Part shown: piece by piece, positions 18,492 through 26,834 of the stretch
Layout: every line of letters starts with the position of its first letter
Position numbering within the stretch: position 1 is the first letter of the stretch
Assembly: GCA_000378865.1 (NCBI GenBank)
Contig: KB900442.1
Coordinates: forward strand, 12,239 to 66,881
Direction of reading: 5' to 3'
Source of the DNA: an actinobacterium SCGC AAA278-I18
Lineage (GTDB): Bacteria > Actinomycetota > Actinomycetes > Nanopelagicales > Nanopelagicaceae
DNA: 54,643 nt
Made by a program: the position numbers and the translations under genes
Notes under the pieces: generated by a model
What the model was told of the DNA's origin: nothing
Database searches by the model: none
Seen by the model: the letters and a program-made list of their open reading frames with translations, nothing else

Positions 18492-19925
18492 GTGAAAACT
18501 CCAAATGATGCAGCCACCCAACTTGCTATCACCACCCTTACTCAACGCGCACCTGTTGCGATTGAGTTAGCTGCTGTATTTAAAGCCGCTGGATTTAAAT
18601 TAGCACTTGTTGGTGGACCAGTGCGAGATGCGATATTAGGAAGATTAGGAAATGATTTAGATTTTACAACAGATGCTCACCCTAAAGATTGTGAAAAAAT
18701 ATTAAAAAAATGGGCAGATGCAGTTTGGGATATTGGCGCAGCCTTTGGCACAGTTGCTGGCAAGAAAGGTGAGATCACAGTTGAGGTAACAACATATCGC
18801 AGTGAGAATTACAAAACCGATTCTCGCAAGCCAGAGGTGGCATTTGGAGAAAATATTGAGGGTGATCTACTGCGAAGAGATTTTACAATTAATGCAATGG
18901 CGGTTGAATTAACCACAGATAAGCCAACATTCATTGATCTATTTAATGGTTTAGCAGATCTAGAAAATAAAGTAATTAAAACTCCTGGTAAGGCTGGGGA
19001 TTCATTTAGCGATGACCCACTTCGAATGATGCGGGCAGCTAGATTTATGAGTCAACTAAATTTCACAATCGATTCGGCGGTTATCACTGCAATTAAAAGT
19101 ATGGCAAGCCGGCTATCAATAATTTCGTTAGAGCGAATTAGAGATGAGTTCACCAAAATTATAATGAGTAACAATCCACGGCTTGGCCTTACCTTACTTG
19201 TTGAGTGTGGGCTAGCTGATATTTTTCTACCTGAGATTCCTAAGTTAAAACTTGAGATAGATGAACACCACCACCATAAAGATGTATATGAACACACACT
19301 TACTGTGTTAGAGCAGGCAATCGCATTAGAACCACAGTTAGGCGCACCTAATTTAACCCTGCGCCTTGCTGCGCTACTTCACGATATTGGCAAACCTAAA
19401 ACAAAGGAGTTAATTTCAGGCGGTGGAGTTTCATTCCACCACCATGAGGTAGTGGGCGCAAAGATGAGTAAGGAGCGGCTTCGTACGCTTCGGTTTGATA
19501 ACCATATTATTAAAGATGTTGCGCAATTAGTTTTCCTACATCTTCGCTTTCACGGTTATGGTTCAGGTGAGTGGACTGATTCAGCGGTGCGCAGGTATGT
19601 CAGAGATGCTGGTGAGCTACTAAATCATCTACATCTACTAACCCGGGCTGACTGCACAACTCGCAATCAGAAAAAGGCGGAAGGGTTAGCAAAAACTTAT
19701 GATCAATTGGAGGAGCGAATTAACCTACTTATGCAACAAGAGGAGTTAAATAAAATCCGACCTGATCTATCAGGGGATGAGATTATGAAGATTTTAAGTA
19801 TTAAACCATCACCAATAGTTGGCAAAGCTTATGACTTCCTACTTGAGTTACGTCTTGAGCACGGCCCACTTGGGCAAGAGAAGGCAAAGGCTGAGCTACT
19901 TAAATGGTGGCAGAAGCAAAATTAG
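18492..19925 (+). CDS. cca: CCA-adding tRNA nucleotidyltransferase
   Basis: Adds or repairs the 3' CCA of tRNAs. The 477 residues show the class II nucleotidyltransferase motif LVGGPVRDAILGRLGNDLDFTTDA, RRDFTINAMAV, DDPLRMMRAARF and a C-terminal HD domain (ALLHDIGKP). The start is GTG at 18492. It is needed at least for the tRNA-Arg in this window, whose CCA is not encoded. The 3' end overlaps the convergent MFS gene by 26 bp. Confidence 0.93.
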   Translation: MKTPNDAATQLAITTLTQRAPVAIELAAVFKAAGFKLALVGGPVRDAILGRLGNDLDFTTDAHPKDCEKILKKWADAVWDIGAAFGTVAGKKGEITVEVTTYRSENYKTDSRKPEVAFGENIEGDLLRRDFTINAMAVELTTDKPTFIDLFNGLADLENKVIKTPGKAGDSFSDDPLRMMRAARFMSQLNFTIDSAVITAIKSMASRLSIISLERIRDEFTKIIMSNNPRLGLTLLVECGLADIFLPEIPKLKLEIDEHHHHKDVYEHTLTVLEQAIALEPQLGAPNLTLRLAALLHDIGKPKTKELISGGGVSFHHHEVVGAKMSKERLRTLRFDNHIIKDVAQLVFLHLRFHGYGSGEWTDSAVRRYVRDAGELLNHLHLLTRADCTTRNQKKAEGLAKTYDQLEERINLLMQQEELNKIRPDLSGDEIMKILSIKPSPIVGKAYDFLLELRLEHGPLGQEKAKAELLKWWQKQN

Positions 19926-21168
19926 CTCTGCGCATTAAAACAGTTGCGGCAAATAGATAAGCTAAGGCAATTATTATTGGTAATACTGCAGTTGCACCAT
20001 TATCTGGCAAAAGTAGGGCTGCACCAATTGCACCAGTAACAATGCCCGCATTTACTGTAACATCATAAAAAGCAAAAACTCTTCCCCGGTACTCATCCTT
20101 TATTTTTGATTGCACTAACGCATCATTTGTCACCTTAACACCTTGGCCACATAAGCCAACAAAGAATGCGCTCGCAATCATCGAGATTTCATTTACGCCT
20201 GCTGCATAAATTAACAATGGTGGAATACAGCAAAACATTAAAAACCGCATCCATTTATGCTGGCCAAACTTTAAAACCCCATATGGTGAGATAAGGGCGC
20301 CTAAACCAATTCCAACTCCAGCAATTGCAAGTGCAACACCAAAACCAGCAAGACCTGCATCAGGGTTTGCTGGATCATTAAATGAATTACGCTCAAGTAA
20401 TAATGCCATTAAGGTAAGTGCGGTAATGCCACCTCTTTGCATACCAACTGCCAAAATACCACGCAGTGCATCTGAGTGAGCGCGCAAAATATTAAACCCC
20501 TCTGCTATCTCTTTAACTCCCTGATTCTCAATCGCACTCTCATGTTCTGCCGGTCCAATCTCAAATTTGCCAAGCCGGTAGCATGAAAGAGCGGCAAGCA
20601 AAAAACCAAAACAAGAGAGAATTATTACAACTGAGTCGGCAAAATCTGCGCCACTACTCTTGCTAACAAAATTTTTAGCTGCAATTCCCAGACCACCACC
20701 AATTACTACCCAAATAGTGCCACCGGTAACTGCTAAAGCATTAGCTGCAATCAACTCCTCCTTCTTAACTAATAAAGGCAGACCAGCAGAAAGACCAGCT
20801 AAAATTAGCCGATTAACTCCAAATGCAAATAAAACAAATAAGGTTAAAATAACACCGGTAGTACCATTATTAATTAACCAAGCAATAATTAGTAGATCAG
20901 CAGCACGCAGGAAATTACAATTTCTGATAATTCTCTGGCGAGAGAAGCGATCTAGAAATGTTCCGATGTATGGTCCAATTAATGAGTAAGGAAGTAATAC
21001 CACTGAAAAAGCCAGAGCCGCAGAGACTGCATTAGGAGAGCGCTCTGGTGAGAATAAAACAAAGCTAGCAAGGGCGGATTGAAATAACCCATCAGTTGCC
21101 TGGCCACTCCAGCGCACAAGCAGGATCTGATTTAACTTAGAACCCTTACCTACCGGCCAAATCCCCAT
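19900..21168 (-). CDS. MFS transporter
   Basis: A 422-residue polytopic major facilitator with about 12 helices. It contains LPYSLIGPYIGTFLDRFSRQRI, which is like the MFS loop motif between helices 2 and 3. The substrate is unknown. I prefer ATG 21168, because TACGCT lies 7 nt upstream. An in-frame GTG at 21222 would add 18 residues and leave only 1 bp to the divergent DUF5318 start. Transporters of this group sit beside the ponA region in related actinobacteria by my recollection, a weak inference. Confidence 0.85.
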   Translation of the reverse strand: MGIWPVGKGSKLNQILLVRWSGQATDGLFQSALASFVLFSPERSPNAVSAALAFSVVLLPYSLIGPYIGTFLDRFSRQRIIRNCNFLRAADLLIIAWLINNGTTGVILTLFVLFAFGVNRLILAGLSAGLPLLVKKEELIAANALAVTGGTIWVVIGGGLGIAAKNFVSKSSGADFADSVVIILSCFGFLLAALSCYRLGKFEIGPAEHESAIENQGVKEIAEGFNILRAHSDALRGILAVGMQRGGITALTLMALLLERNSFNDPANPDAGLAGFGVALAIAGVGIGLGALISPYGVLKFGQHKWMRFLMFCCIPPLLIYAAGVNEISMIASAFFVGLCGQGVKVTNDALVQSKIKDEYRGRVFAFYDVTVNAGIVTGAIGAALLLPDNGATAVLPIIIALAYLFAATVLMRRANFASATI

Positions 21169-21175
21169 AAGGGTA

Positions 21176-21181
21176 AGCGTA
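21176..21181 (-). promoter_or_regulatory. Leaderless -10 of the MFS gene (TACGCT)
   Basis: TACGCT lies 7 nt before ATG 21168 on the minus strand. There is no Shine-Dalgarno, and the site supports the shorter start. Confidence 0.35.
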
Positions 21182-21210
21182 GTTATTAATTTAGGATTAA
21201 CCTTGGATCT

Positions 21211-21216
21211 TATGTT
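21211..21216 (+). promoter_or_regulatory. Leaderless -10 of the DUF5318 gene (TATGTT)
   Basis: TATGTT lies 7 nt before ATG 21224, with no ribosome binding site between. Confidence 0.4.
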
Positions 21217-21223
21217 AGCCACG

Positions 21224-21631
21224 ATGCGCGCTTCAATTGATTACTCACTAAGTAAGCGCCGCACTTTAATTGCACTCTTTCAGGGAGCAGCAAGTGCGAT
21301 GGATGCTTGTGATGCTGATCCATATTTAAGGAGAGCGGCGAAATACCATGGCGAGTTAACCAATCGTTCTTGTCCGGTTTGCAAGAGGTTAAAGATTGTT
21401 GAGCTGCGGTATGCCTTTGGTGATCAACTCGGCCAATACTCAGGTCGGATTAAGAATCGTGATGAGTTAATTCAAATGCAAAGTGAGTATGGTGAGTTTC
21501 GGGTCTATGTTGTTGAAATCTGCACTAATTGTCACTGGAACCACCTAGTGGAATCCTTTTTATTAGGAGATGGCAGATATCGAAAGCCACCACGAAAGGT
21601 TGCCACCTTGGCCGATGGTGATTACCGCTAA
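21224..21631 (+). CDS. DUF5318 family protein
   Basis: A 135-residue protein matching mycobacterial Rv0049 in pattern: DYSLSKRRTL, CDADPYLRRAAKYHG, CPVCKRL, then VVEICTNCHWNHLVESFLLGDG. The two CxxC pairs suggest a zinc ribbon. The function is unknown. It precedes ponA, as in mycobacteria, which hints at an envelope or division link. ATG 21224 was preferred to TTG 21203 and ATG 21212, because homologues start with M-R-x-(x)-DYxL and a TATGTT -10 sits 7 nt upstream. Confidence 0.82.
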   Translation: MRASIDYSLSKRRTLIALFQGAASAMDACDADPYLRRAAKYHGELTNRSCPVCKRLKIVELRYAFGDQLGQYSGRIKNRDELIQMQSEYGEFRVYVVEICTNCHWNHLVESFLLGDGRYRKPPRKVATLADGDYR

Positions 21632-21634
21632 TCT
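21629..21634 (+). promoter_or_regulatory. Leaderless -10 of ponA (TAATCT)
   Basis: TAATCT includes the DUF5318 stop codon (TAA) and ends 6 nt before GTG 21641. Confidence 0.4.
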
Positions 21635-21640
21635 TTGCCA

Positions 21641-23596
21641 GTGAGCAATATTCTGCAAAAATTACCCAGGCTAGGGGTATTAGTAGTTGGTTTTGGCTTT
21701 GTTGCCGGAGTTTTTTTATTTGGTTTTGCCTACTTCACAGTTTCAATTCCAGATCCAAATGCTTATGTAAATAGCCAATCAACAATTATTCAATATGCAG
21801 ATGGCACCGAGATTGGTCGAATCGGTTCTGAAAATAGAACTGTAGTTACCTTAGCTGAGATACCGGTGCAGGTGCGAAATGCGGTAATGGCGGCAGAGGA
21901 TCGTAATTTCTACAACAACCGAGCATTCTCACCAACTGGAATTATTAGAGCAATTTGGAACAACTTAAAAGGTGGTTCACTACAGGGTGGCTCAACTATT
22001 ACCCAGCAATACTCTAAGACCGCTTTTTTAACGCCAGAGAGATCCATCCAGCGAAAAATAAAAGAATTAGTTATTGCAATAAAACTTGAGAATCAATTTA
22101 CCAAAGATGAAATATTTGAAAATTACCTAAACACTATTTACTTTGGTCGCGGTTCATATGGCGTGCAGACCGCATCTCAGGTTTACTTTGGCACTACCGT
22201 TGATCAATTAACCACCGCACAATCTGCAGTGCTGGCCAGTATTTTGCGCAGCCCAGGGCTTTATGATCCAGGGTATAAAAAAGAGAATCTGCCACGGCTT
22301 GAAAAAAGATTTAAGTATGTAATCGATGGCATGGTTGAGGCTAAGTGGTTAGATAAAGAGAGCGCCACCAAGATTAAATTTCCAATCATTAATCCCCGAG
22401 TTACCTCCGGGGCATTAGCTGGGCCAAAAGGGTATGTAATCTCTTGGGTTGAACATGAGTTAAATACACTTGGCTTTACTGATGAACAATTATTAATTGG
22501 TGGTTACATTATTAAAACCACCCTTGTTAAAGATGCCCAGGAAGCAGCGGTTGCTGCCGTAAACAAAGAGGCACCAGTTAAAGCACCAGATAATCTTCAT
22601 ATTGGATTAGTGGCAATTAAACCGGGAACTGGTGAGATCTTGGCGATGTATGGCGGTAAAGATTATTTAAAGTATCAATTTAATGCCGCTACACAAGGAA
22701 TTGCCTCCGCTGGTTCATCATTTAAAGTTTTTGCATTAACCGCCGCACTTGAGGTGGGAATTCCACTTAGTTCAGTTTGGAATGGTGACTCACCAAAGGT
22801 TTATGACGATGGAATTGGCCGGGCGTATGAGGTAAATAATTATGGTGGTGAGACCTGGGGAAATATCTCACTCCTTACCGCAACTGAGCACTCAGTAAAC
22901 ACAATCTTTGTGCCCCTTGGTATTAAAGCAGGGGTTGAGAAGGTAGTAGATGTTGCCAGACGTGCCGGTATTCCAGATTCAGTTCAAATGGTTGCCTCCC
23001 CTTCAGTAAGTCTTGGATCATCTAGTCCACATGTAATTGATTTAGCAAATGCTTATGCCACCTTTGCCGCACAAGGTGTTTATGCCAAACCATTTATTAT
23101 TAATGAGGTTCAAGGACCAAATAAAGGAATTTTGTATCAAGGTCGAATTCAAGCTCAAGAGGTATTTAGAAAAGATGTAATGGCTGATTTAACCTTTGCA
23201 TTAAATAAGGTAACTGTTTCTGGAACTGGTGCGGTTGTTGGCGCCAGAATGAGCAGACCAGCAGCTGGCAAAACTGGAACCTCAAATGACAACGCCTCTG
23301 CTTGGTTTAATGGTTACACCCCAGAGGTTGCTGCCTCTGTTGCTTTTTATCGTGATGATGCAACTCAATCATTAAATGGAATTGGTGGCTTAACCTCAGT
23401 AACTGGCGGTTCCTTTCCAGCAAGAGTTTGGGTTGAGTTTGTTAAGGCCTACTTAGGTAAAGCGCCAGTGCAAGATTTCCCGCCTGCTGCCTTTATTGGT
23501 GGAACTGAGCCAGTTAGCTTTATTAATGCAGTGCCTGAGATGGATCCAGCACTAATCCCACCATCTCCTACGCCAACACCTAAGAAAAAGAAGTAA
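21641..23596 (+). CDS. ponA: Bifunctional class A penicillin-binding protein
   Basis: Peptidoglycan glycosyltransferase and transpeptidase of about 651 residues. It has one N-terminal membrane anchor, a GT51 domain (AAEDRNFYNN, LQGGSTITQQYSKTAFL) and a transpeptidase domain with SxxK in AGSSFKVFAL, a serine-containing SVN and the KTGTSND box. The C-terminus is Pro-rich and ends PTPTPKKKK. GTG 21641 is chosen over TTG 21635 by the 6 nt spacing from TAATCT. It sits between DUF5318 and GT87, matching the mycobacterial ponA1 locus, and is the main bifunctional PBP seen in the window. Confidence 0.94.
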   Translation: MSNILQKLPRLGVLVVGFGFVAGVFLFGFAYFTVSIPDPNAYVNSQSTIIQYADGTEIGRIGSENRTVVTLAEIPVQVRNAVMAAEDRNFYNNRAFSPTGIIRAIWNNLKGGSLQGGSTITQQYSKTAFLTPERSIQRKIKELVIAIKLENQFTKDEIFENYLNTIYFGRGSYGVQTASQVYFGTTVDQLTTAQSAVLASILRSPGLYDPGYKKENLPRLEKRFKYVIDGMVEAKWLDKESATKIKFPIINPRVTSGALAGPKGYVISWVEHELNTLGFTDEQLLIGGYIIKTTLVKDAQEAAVAAVNKEAPVKAPDNLHIGLVAIKPGTGEILAMYGGKDYLKYQFNAATQGIASAGSSFKVFALTAALEVGIPLSSVWNGDSPKVYDDGIGRAYEVNNYGGETWGNISLLTATEHSVNTIFVPLGIKAGVEKVVDVARRAGIPDSVQMVASPSVSLGSSSPHVIDLANAYATFAAQGVYAKPFIINEVQGPNKGILYQGRIQAQEVFRKDVMADLTFALNKVTVSGTGAVVGARMSRPAAGKTGTSNDNASAWFNGYTPEVAASVAFYRDDATQSLNGIGGLTSVTGGSFPARVWVEFVKAYLGKAPVQDFPPAAFIGGTEPVSFINAVPEMDPALIPPSPTPTPKKKK

Positions 23597-23599
23597 CTC

Positions 23600-24781
23600 T
23601 TGCTTACCAAATCGGTAAGTAGATCCTTTGCAGCGGTAGTACTTTTTTGCGCACTTCTCTCATTTTTTAAATTTAATCACTGCCGATTAAATGATTGGCA
23701 ATCCCCTGATAATTACACACACGCTTGTTATAGCGATATCCCAGCCTTATTTACTGAGCGAGGCTTAGATACTCACACCTTTCCATACCTATCTGCGACC
23801 AACTCAATTGAGTATCCACCAGTAATCGGTCTTGGCAATTGGCTAATTAGTTTTATTACTCCAGCAAGTAATTCATTTCGTTGGTTTTTTGATATAAATG
23901 CTTTGCTTTTAGTTGCGCTATTTGTGGTATCTGCTTTTTTAGTAAGAAAAATAAAACCGCAATTTGCTTATCTCTTCCCAGCAGCTCCTGCAGTAATTGC
24001 AAGTTTATTTATTAATTGGGATCTTTGGGCAGTTATTACCGCACTCCTTGCTATTTACTACTTTGATAAGCGTCGGTATGAGGTGAGTGCAATTGCACTT
24101 GGTATCTCAATCTCTACCAAGTTCTTTCCCGTGGTAGTGCTACTGCCAATTGCAGTAATACTTTATAGATCTGGCTTAGTAAAGCAACTGCAAAGGTACA
24201 TAACAACAACATTATTGTTTTGGTTAGCAATTAACCTACCAATTGCAATTACCTATCTTGCTGGCTGGTGGCGGTTTTTTAAATTAAATCTAGAGCGCAG
24301 CGCAGATTTTGGCTCACTCTGGTATGGGCTTAATTTATTAGGAGTTAATACACCTTCATTAAATATCACTTATTTATTACTTACTATTGGCTCCTTTATT
24401 AGCCTTACGGTTTATTTACTTAAATTAAAACAGTTACCAACCTTGGCCCAGTGCGCATTTTTTGCAGTTGTTCTCTTTACAACCTTTAGTAAGGTCTACT
24501 CACCACAGTATGTCTTATGGCTAACCCCACTTGCAGTAATTGCTTTAACAAAAAGCCGTCAACAGATAGCCTTTTGGTTTTGGCAGGCAACCGAGATTAT
24601 TTACCACCATGCTATCTGGCAGTACTTAGCTAGCTACTCGCAAGCAACCTTTGGCCTACCAGCAGGTGGTTACGCCCTTGCCATAGTGCTTCGAATAATC
24701 GGAGTTAGCTACTTTACTTATCTATTAATGCGGGATTTATCGGCTAAATCCACAGCACAAATGAGCGTAATTTCGCGCTGA
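23600..24781 (+). CDS. GT87-like polyprenol-phosphate mannosyltransferase
   Basis: A 393-residue integral membrane protein with around ten hydrophobic helices, placed as Rv0051 between ponA and rpsF. GT87 enzymes use polyprenyl-phosphate-mannose to add alpha-1,2-mannose outside the membrane. Acidic loop residues and the multi-pass topology (SLFINWDLWAVITALLAIYYF, STKFFPVVVLLPIAVI) fit. The TTG start at 23600 lies 4 bp after ponA, with no other start nearby. The substrate is inferred from family and context. Confidence 0.78.
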   Translation: MLTKSVSRSFAAVVLFCALLSFFKFNHCRLNDWQSPDNYTHACYSDIPALFTERGLDTHTFPYLSATNSIEYPPVIGLGNWLISFITPASNSFRWFFDINALLLVALFVVSAFLVRKIKPQFAYLFPAAPAVIASLFINWDLWAVITALLAIYYFDKRRYEVSAIALGISISTKFFPVVVLLPIAVILYRSGLVKQLQRYITTTLLFWLAINLPIAITYLAGWWRFFKLNLERSADFGSLWYGLNLLGVNTPSLNITYLLLTIGSFISLTVYLLKLKQLPTLAQCAFFAVVLFTTFSKVYSPQYVLWLTPLAVIALTKSRQQIAFWFWQATEIIYHHAIWQYLASYSQATFGLPAGGYALAIVLRIIGVSYFTYLLMRDLSAKSTAQMSVISR

Positions 24782-24789
24782 CGGCGGCT

Positions 24790-24835
24790 GCGGCTACCCT
24801 TACTCCAACACCTGCTTCGGAAATTCCGTAGCCGC
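24790..24835 (+). promoter_or_regulatory. Stem-loop leader before rpsF, possible S6:S18 site
   Basis: GCGGCTAC (24790-24797) pairs perfectly with GTAGCCGC (24828-24835) across a 30 nt loop that contains the small inverted repeat CGGAAATTCCG. The rpsF start is 25 nt downstream. In many bacteria an rpsF leader stem with an unpaired CCG binds the S6:S18 complex for autoregulation. A CCG lies at the inner edge of this stem. The structure is seen; the role is inferred. Confidence 0.4.
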
Positions 24836-24860
24836 TTTAGTCCAGAGGTGGTTTGAATAA

Positions 24861-25145
24861 ATGCGTCGTTATGAACTCATGGTCATTTTAGACCCTGATT
24901 TAGAAGAGAAGACAGTTGCACCAAGTCTTGAGACTTATCTAAAGATAATCAAAGATGGCGGTGGCAAGGTCGACAAGTTAGATATCTGGGGTAAGCGCCG
25001 GATGTCCTTTGAAATAAATAAAAAGGGCGAAGGTATTTACGCAGTTATCGATATGCACTCAGAGCCGGCACCAGTTAAAGAGTTGGATCGTCAACTAAAT
25101 TTAAATGAGTCGGTGCTACGTACTAAAGTTGTTCGGCCAGAGTAA
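24861..25145 (+). CDS. rpsF: 30S ribosomal protein S6
   Basis: A 94-residue S6, which pairs with S18 on the small subunit platform. [16 protein letters not shown], then [30 protein letters not shown] and [14 protein letters not shown] are typical. The start is ATG at 24861, with AGAGGTGG upstream at a somewhat long distance. It is first of the rpsF-ssb-rpsR-rplI operon. Confidence 0.97.
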   Translation: MRRYELMVILDPDLEEKTVAPSLETYLKIIKDGGGKVDKLDIWGKRRMSFEINKKGEGIYAVIDMHSEPAPVKELDRQLNLNESVLRTKVVRPE

Positions 25146-25199
25146 ATCCCCAATAAAAATAAATAACAAGCATCCAAAGTAGATAAGGGAAAAAATAAA

Positions 25200-25691
25200 A
25201 TGGCAGCAGGCGATACCAACCTAACCATGATCGGTAACTTAGTTAGTGATCCAGAGTTACGCTTCACCCCAAGTGGTGCAGCGGTAGCAAAGTTCACAGT
25301 GGCTTCAACTCCACGTTACCTAGATAAGACCACAAATGAGTGGAAAGATGGCGATAGCCTCTTTCTGCAATGCCAAATTTGGCGACAAGCAGCTGAGAAT
25401 GTTGCTGAGTCATTAACTAAAGGCATGCGCGTAATTGTTTCTGGCAGATTGAAGCAACGCTCTTATGAAACTAAAGAGGGTGAAAAGCGCACAGTATTTG
25501 AGGTTGAAGTTGATGAGGTCGGACCTTCACTTCGCAATGCAACAGCTAAAGTTACTAAAACTGCCCGCCAAACTGGAACTGGTTACAGTGCACCAGCGGC
25601 GGCAACTGCATCAACTGATGATCCATGGTCTGCTGCCCCTGTTGGTGGTGGCTGGTCAACGACACCAAGTGATGATGCACCACCCTTTTAA
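25200..25691 (+). CDS. ssb: Single-stranded DNA-binding protein
   Basis: OB-fold SSB protecting single-stranded DNA at forks. The 163 residues open [21 protein letters not shown], with the OB core through about 110. A Gly/Ala/Thr-rich linker follows, then the acidic tail SDDAPPF that recruits partner proteins. The start is ATG at 25200 with AAGGGA upstream. It lies between rpsF and rpsR as in most bacteria. Confidence 0.96.
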   Translation: MAAGDTNLTMIGNLVSDPELRFTPSGAAVAKFTVASTPRYLDKTTNEWKDGDSLFLQCQIWRQAAENVAESLTKGMRVIVSGRLKQRSYETKEGEKRTVFEVEVDEVGPSLRNATAKVTKTARQTGTGYSAPAAATASTDDPWSAAPVGGGWSTTPSDDAPPF

Positions 25692-25750
25692 CCAAAACTA
25701 ACCAACCATTCCTGTTTAAATAACAGGGCCCTAACCTAAGGAGCACCACA

Positions 25751-26044
25751 GTGGGAGCAAGAAGTAATAAGACGCTTAGAGAAAAAGCTAAGCAATCAAA
25801 ATCTGCAGCAGCTGCTGCAGCGATGAAGAAGTTTAAAAAGAAGCCATGTTCTTTTTGTCGCGACAAGGTGGCCTATATTGATTACAAAGATATAGCTACC
25901 CTCCGTAAATACATCACCGATCGAGGCAAGATTCGCTCTCGCCGAATTACTGGTGCATGTACCCAACACCAACGAGCAGTTGCCGCTGCGGTTAAAAATA
26001 GCCGTGAGATGGCGCTTCTGCCTTACACCTCAACTGCGCGATAA
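25751..26044 (+). CDS. rpsR: 30S ribosomal protein S18
   Basis: A 97-residue S18 of the zinc-binding type: CSFCRDK plus a later Cys and His (GACTQHQR). It opens with a basic, alanine-rich N-terminal extension of about 30 residues. [13 protein letters not shown] is the conserved core. GTG 25751 follows AAGGAG. It is the third gene of the rpsF operon. Confidence 0.95.
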   Translation: MGARSNKTLREKAKQSKSAAAAAAMKKFKKKPCSFCRDKVAYIDYKDIATLRKYITDRGKIRSRRITGACTQHQRAVAAAVKNSREMALLPYTSTAR

Positions 26045-26057
26045 GGAGATAAATAAA

Positions 26058-26507
26058 ATGAAATTAATCCTTACCCGTGAAGTTCCTGGCTTAGGTGGCG
26101 CAGGAGATGTTGTAAATGTTAAAGATGGTTATGGCCGTAACTTTTTACTATCAAGAGGCAATGCTATTTTGTGGACCAAAGGTGGTGAGGGCCAGATTGA
26201 AGGAATTAAGCGCGCTCGCACAACCCGTGAAATCCGCGACTTAGATCATGCCAAAGAGATTAAAACAAAGCTAGAGAAAGCCAATGTAATTGTTAAGGTC
26301 AAGATTGGTTCAACCGGCACAATGTTTGGCTCCGTCACAGACAAAGCAATTGTGGCAGCGATTAAAAGTGCGACTAGTGAAACTGTTGATCGCCATAAGA
26401 TCAAGATGGATAAGCACATTAAAAAGGCTGGTAAGTACACCGTAAAGATTGCACTGGAGTCACAAGTAGTAGCTAATGTGCCAATCAGTGTGGTGGCAGA
26501 TAAGTAA
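26058..26507 (+). CDS. rplI: 50S ribosomal protein L9
   Basis: A 149-residue L9 starting MKLILTREVPGLGGAGDVVNVKDGYGRNFLL, typical of the family. ATG 26058 has AAGGAGAT 8 nt upstream; a longer frame from 25953 overlaps rpsR and is rejected. It ends the rpsF operon, followed by the only clear intrinsic terminator in the window. Confidence 0.96.
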   Translation: MKLILTREVPGLGGAGDVVNVKDGYGRNFLLSRGNAILWTKGGEGQIEGIKRARTTREIRDLDHAKEIKTKLEKANVIVKVKIGSTGTMFGSVTDKAIVAAIKSATSETVDRHKIKMDKHIKKAGKYTVKIALESQVVANVPISVVADK

Positions 26508-26517
26508 TTTAACTATT

Positions 26518-26550
26518 TAAAGGCCCTCCAAAAGATTGGGGGGCTTTTTT
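26518..26550 (+). terminator. Intrinsic terminator after rplI
   Basis: A GC-rich hairpin (GGCCCTCC pairing with GGGGGGC around an AAAAGATT loop, one bulge) is followed by six T residues. Confidence 0.85.
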
Positions 26551-26587
26551 ATTGGCTCACCAAATAGTGAGATAAAGAAATAAATCT

Positions 26588-26682
26588 TTCTCCACAGCTC
26601 CTACACTATTTTTACGCTTGATTTGGCTTAATTAAAATACTTATCCACCAATACCAACTATTTACCCACACCCTTATCCACC
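26588..26682. promoter_or_regulatory. DnaA-box cluster C upstream of dnaB
   Basis: The 327 bp between rplI and dnaB carries the rplI terminator and then TTCTCCACA 26588-26596, TTATCCACC 26641-26649, TTACCCACA 26662-26670 and TTATCCACC 26674-26682, all on the plus strand. The variants are the same as those flanking dnaA. Further on are candidate -10 hexamers TAGGCT (26768-26773) and TAGATT (26802-26807). No gene is visible in the gap. Confidence 0.68.
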
Positions 26683-26834
26683 AATTTTATTAGGTACTAC
26701 ACAGGCTTGATCACAGGCTTTTTGTATGGGTTATCCCAGCAGTAATTACCAGATTATCTTTGGTTCCTAGGCTTAAAGTAATTGATTTTAAATACTTTTA
26801 TTAGATTGTCAGTGGCAGATGGGAGAGTAGTTAT

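Noticed and set aside
26701-26720. Direct repeat of ACAGGCTT with a 12 bp period before dnaB
   Set aside because: Two copies of 8 bp are too short in AT-rich DNA to call an operator.
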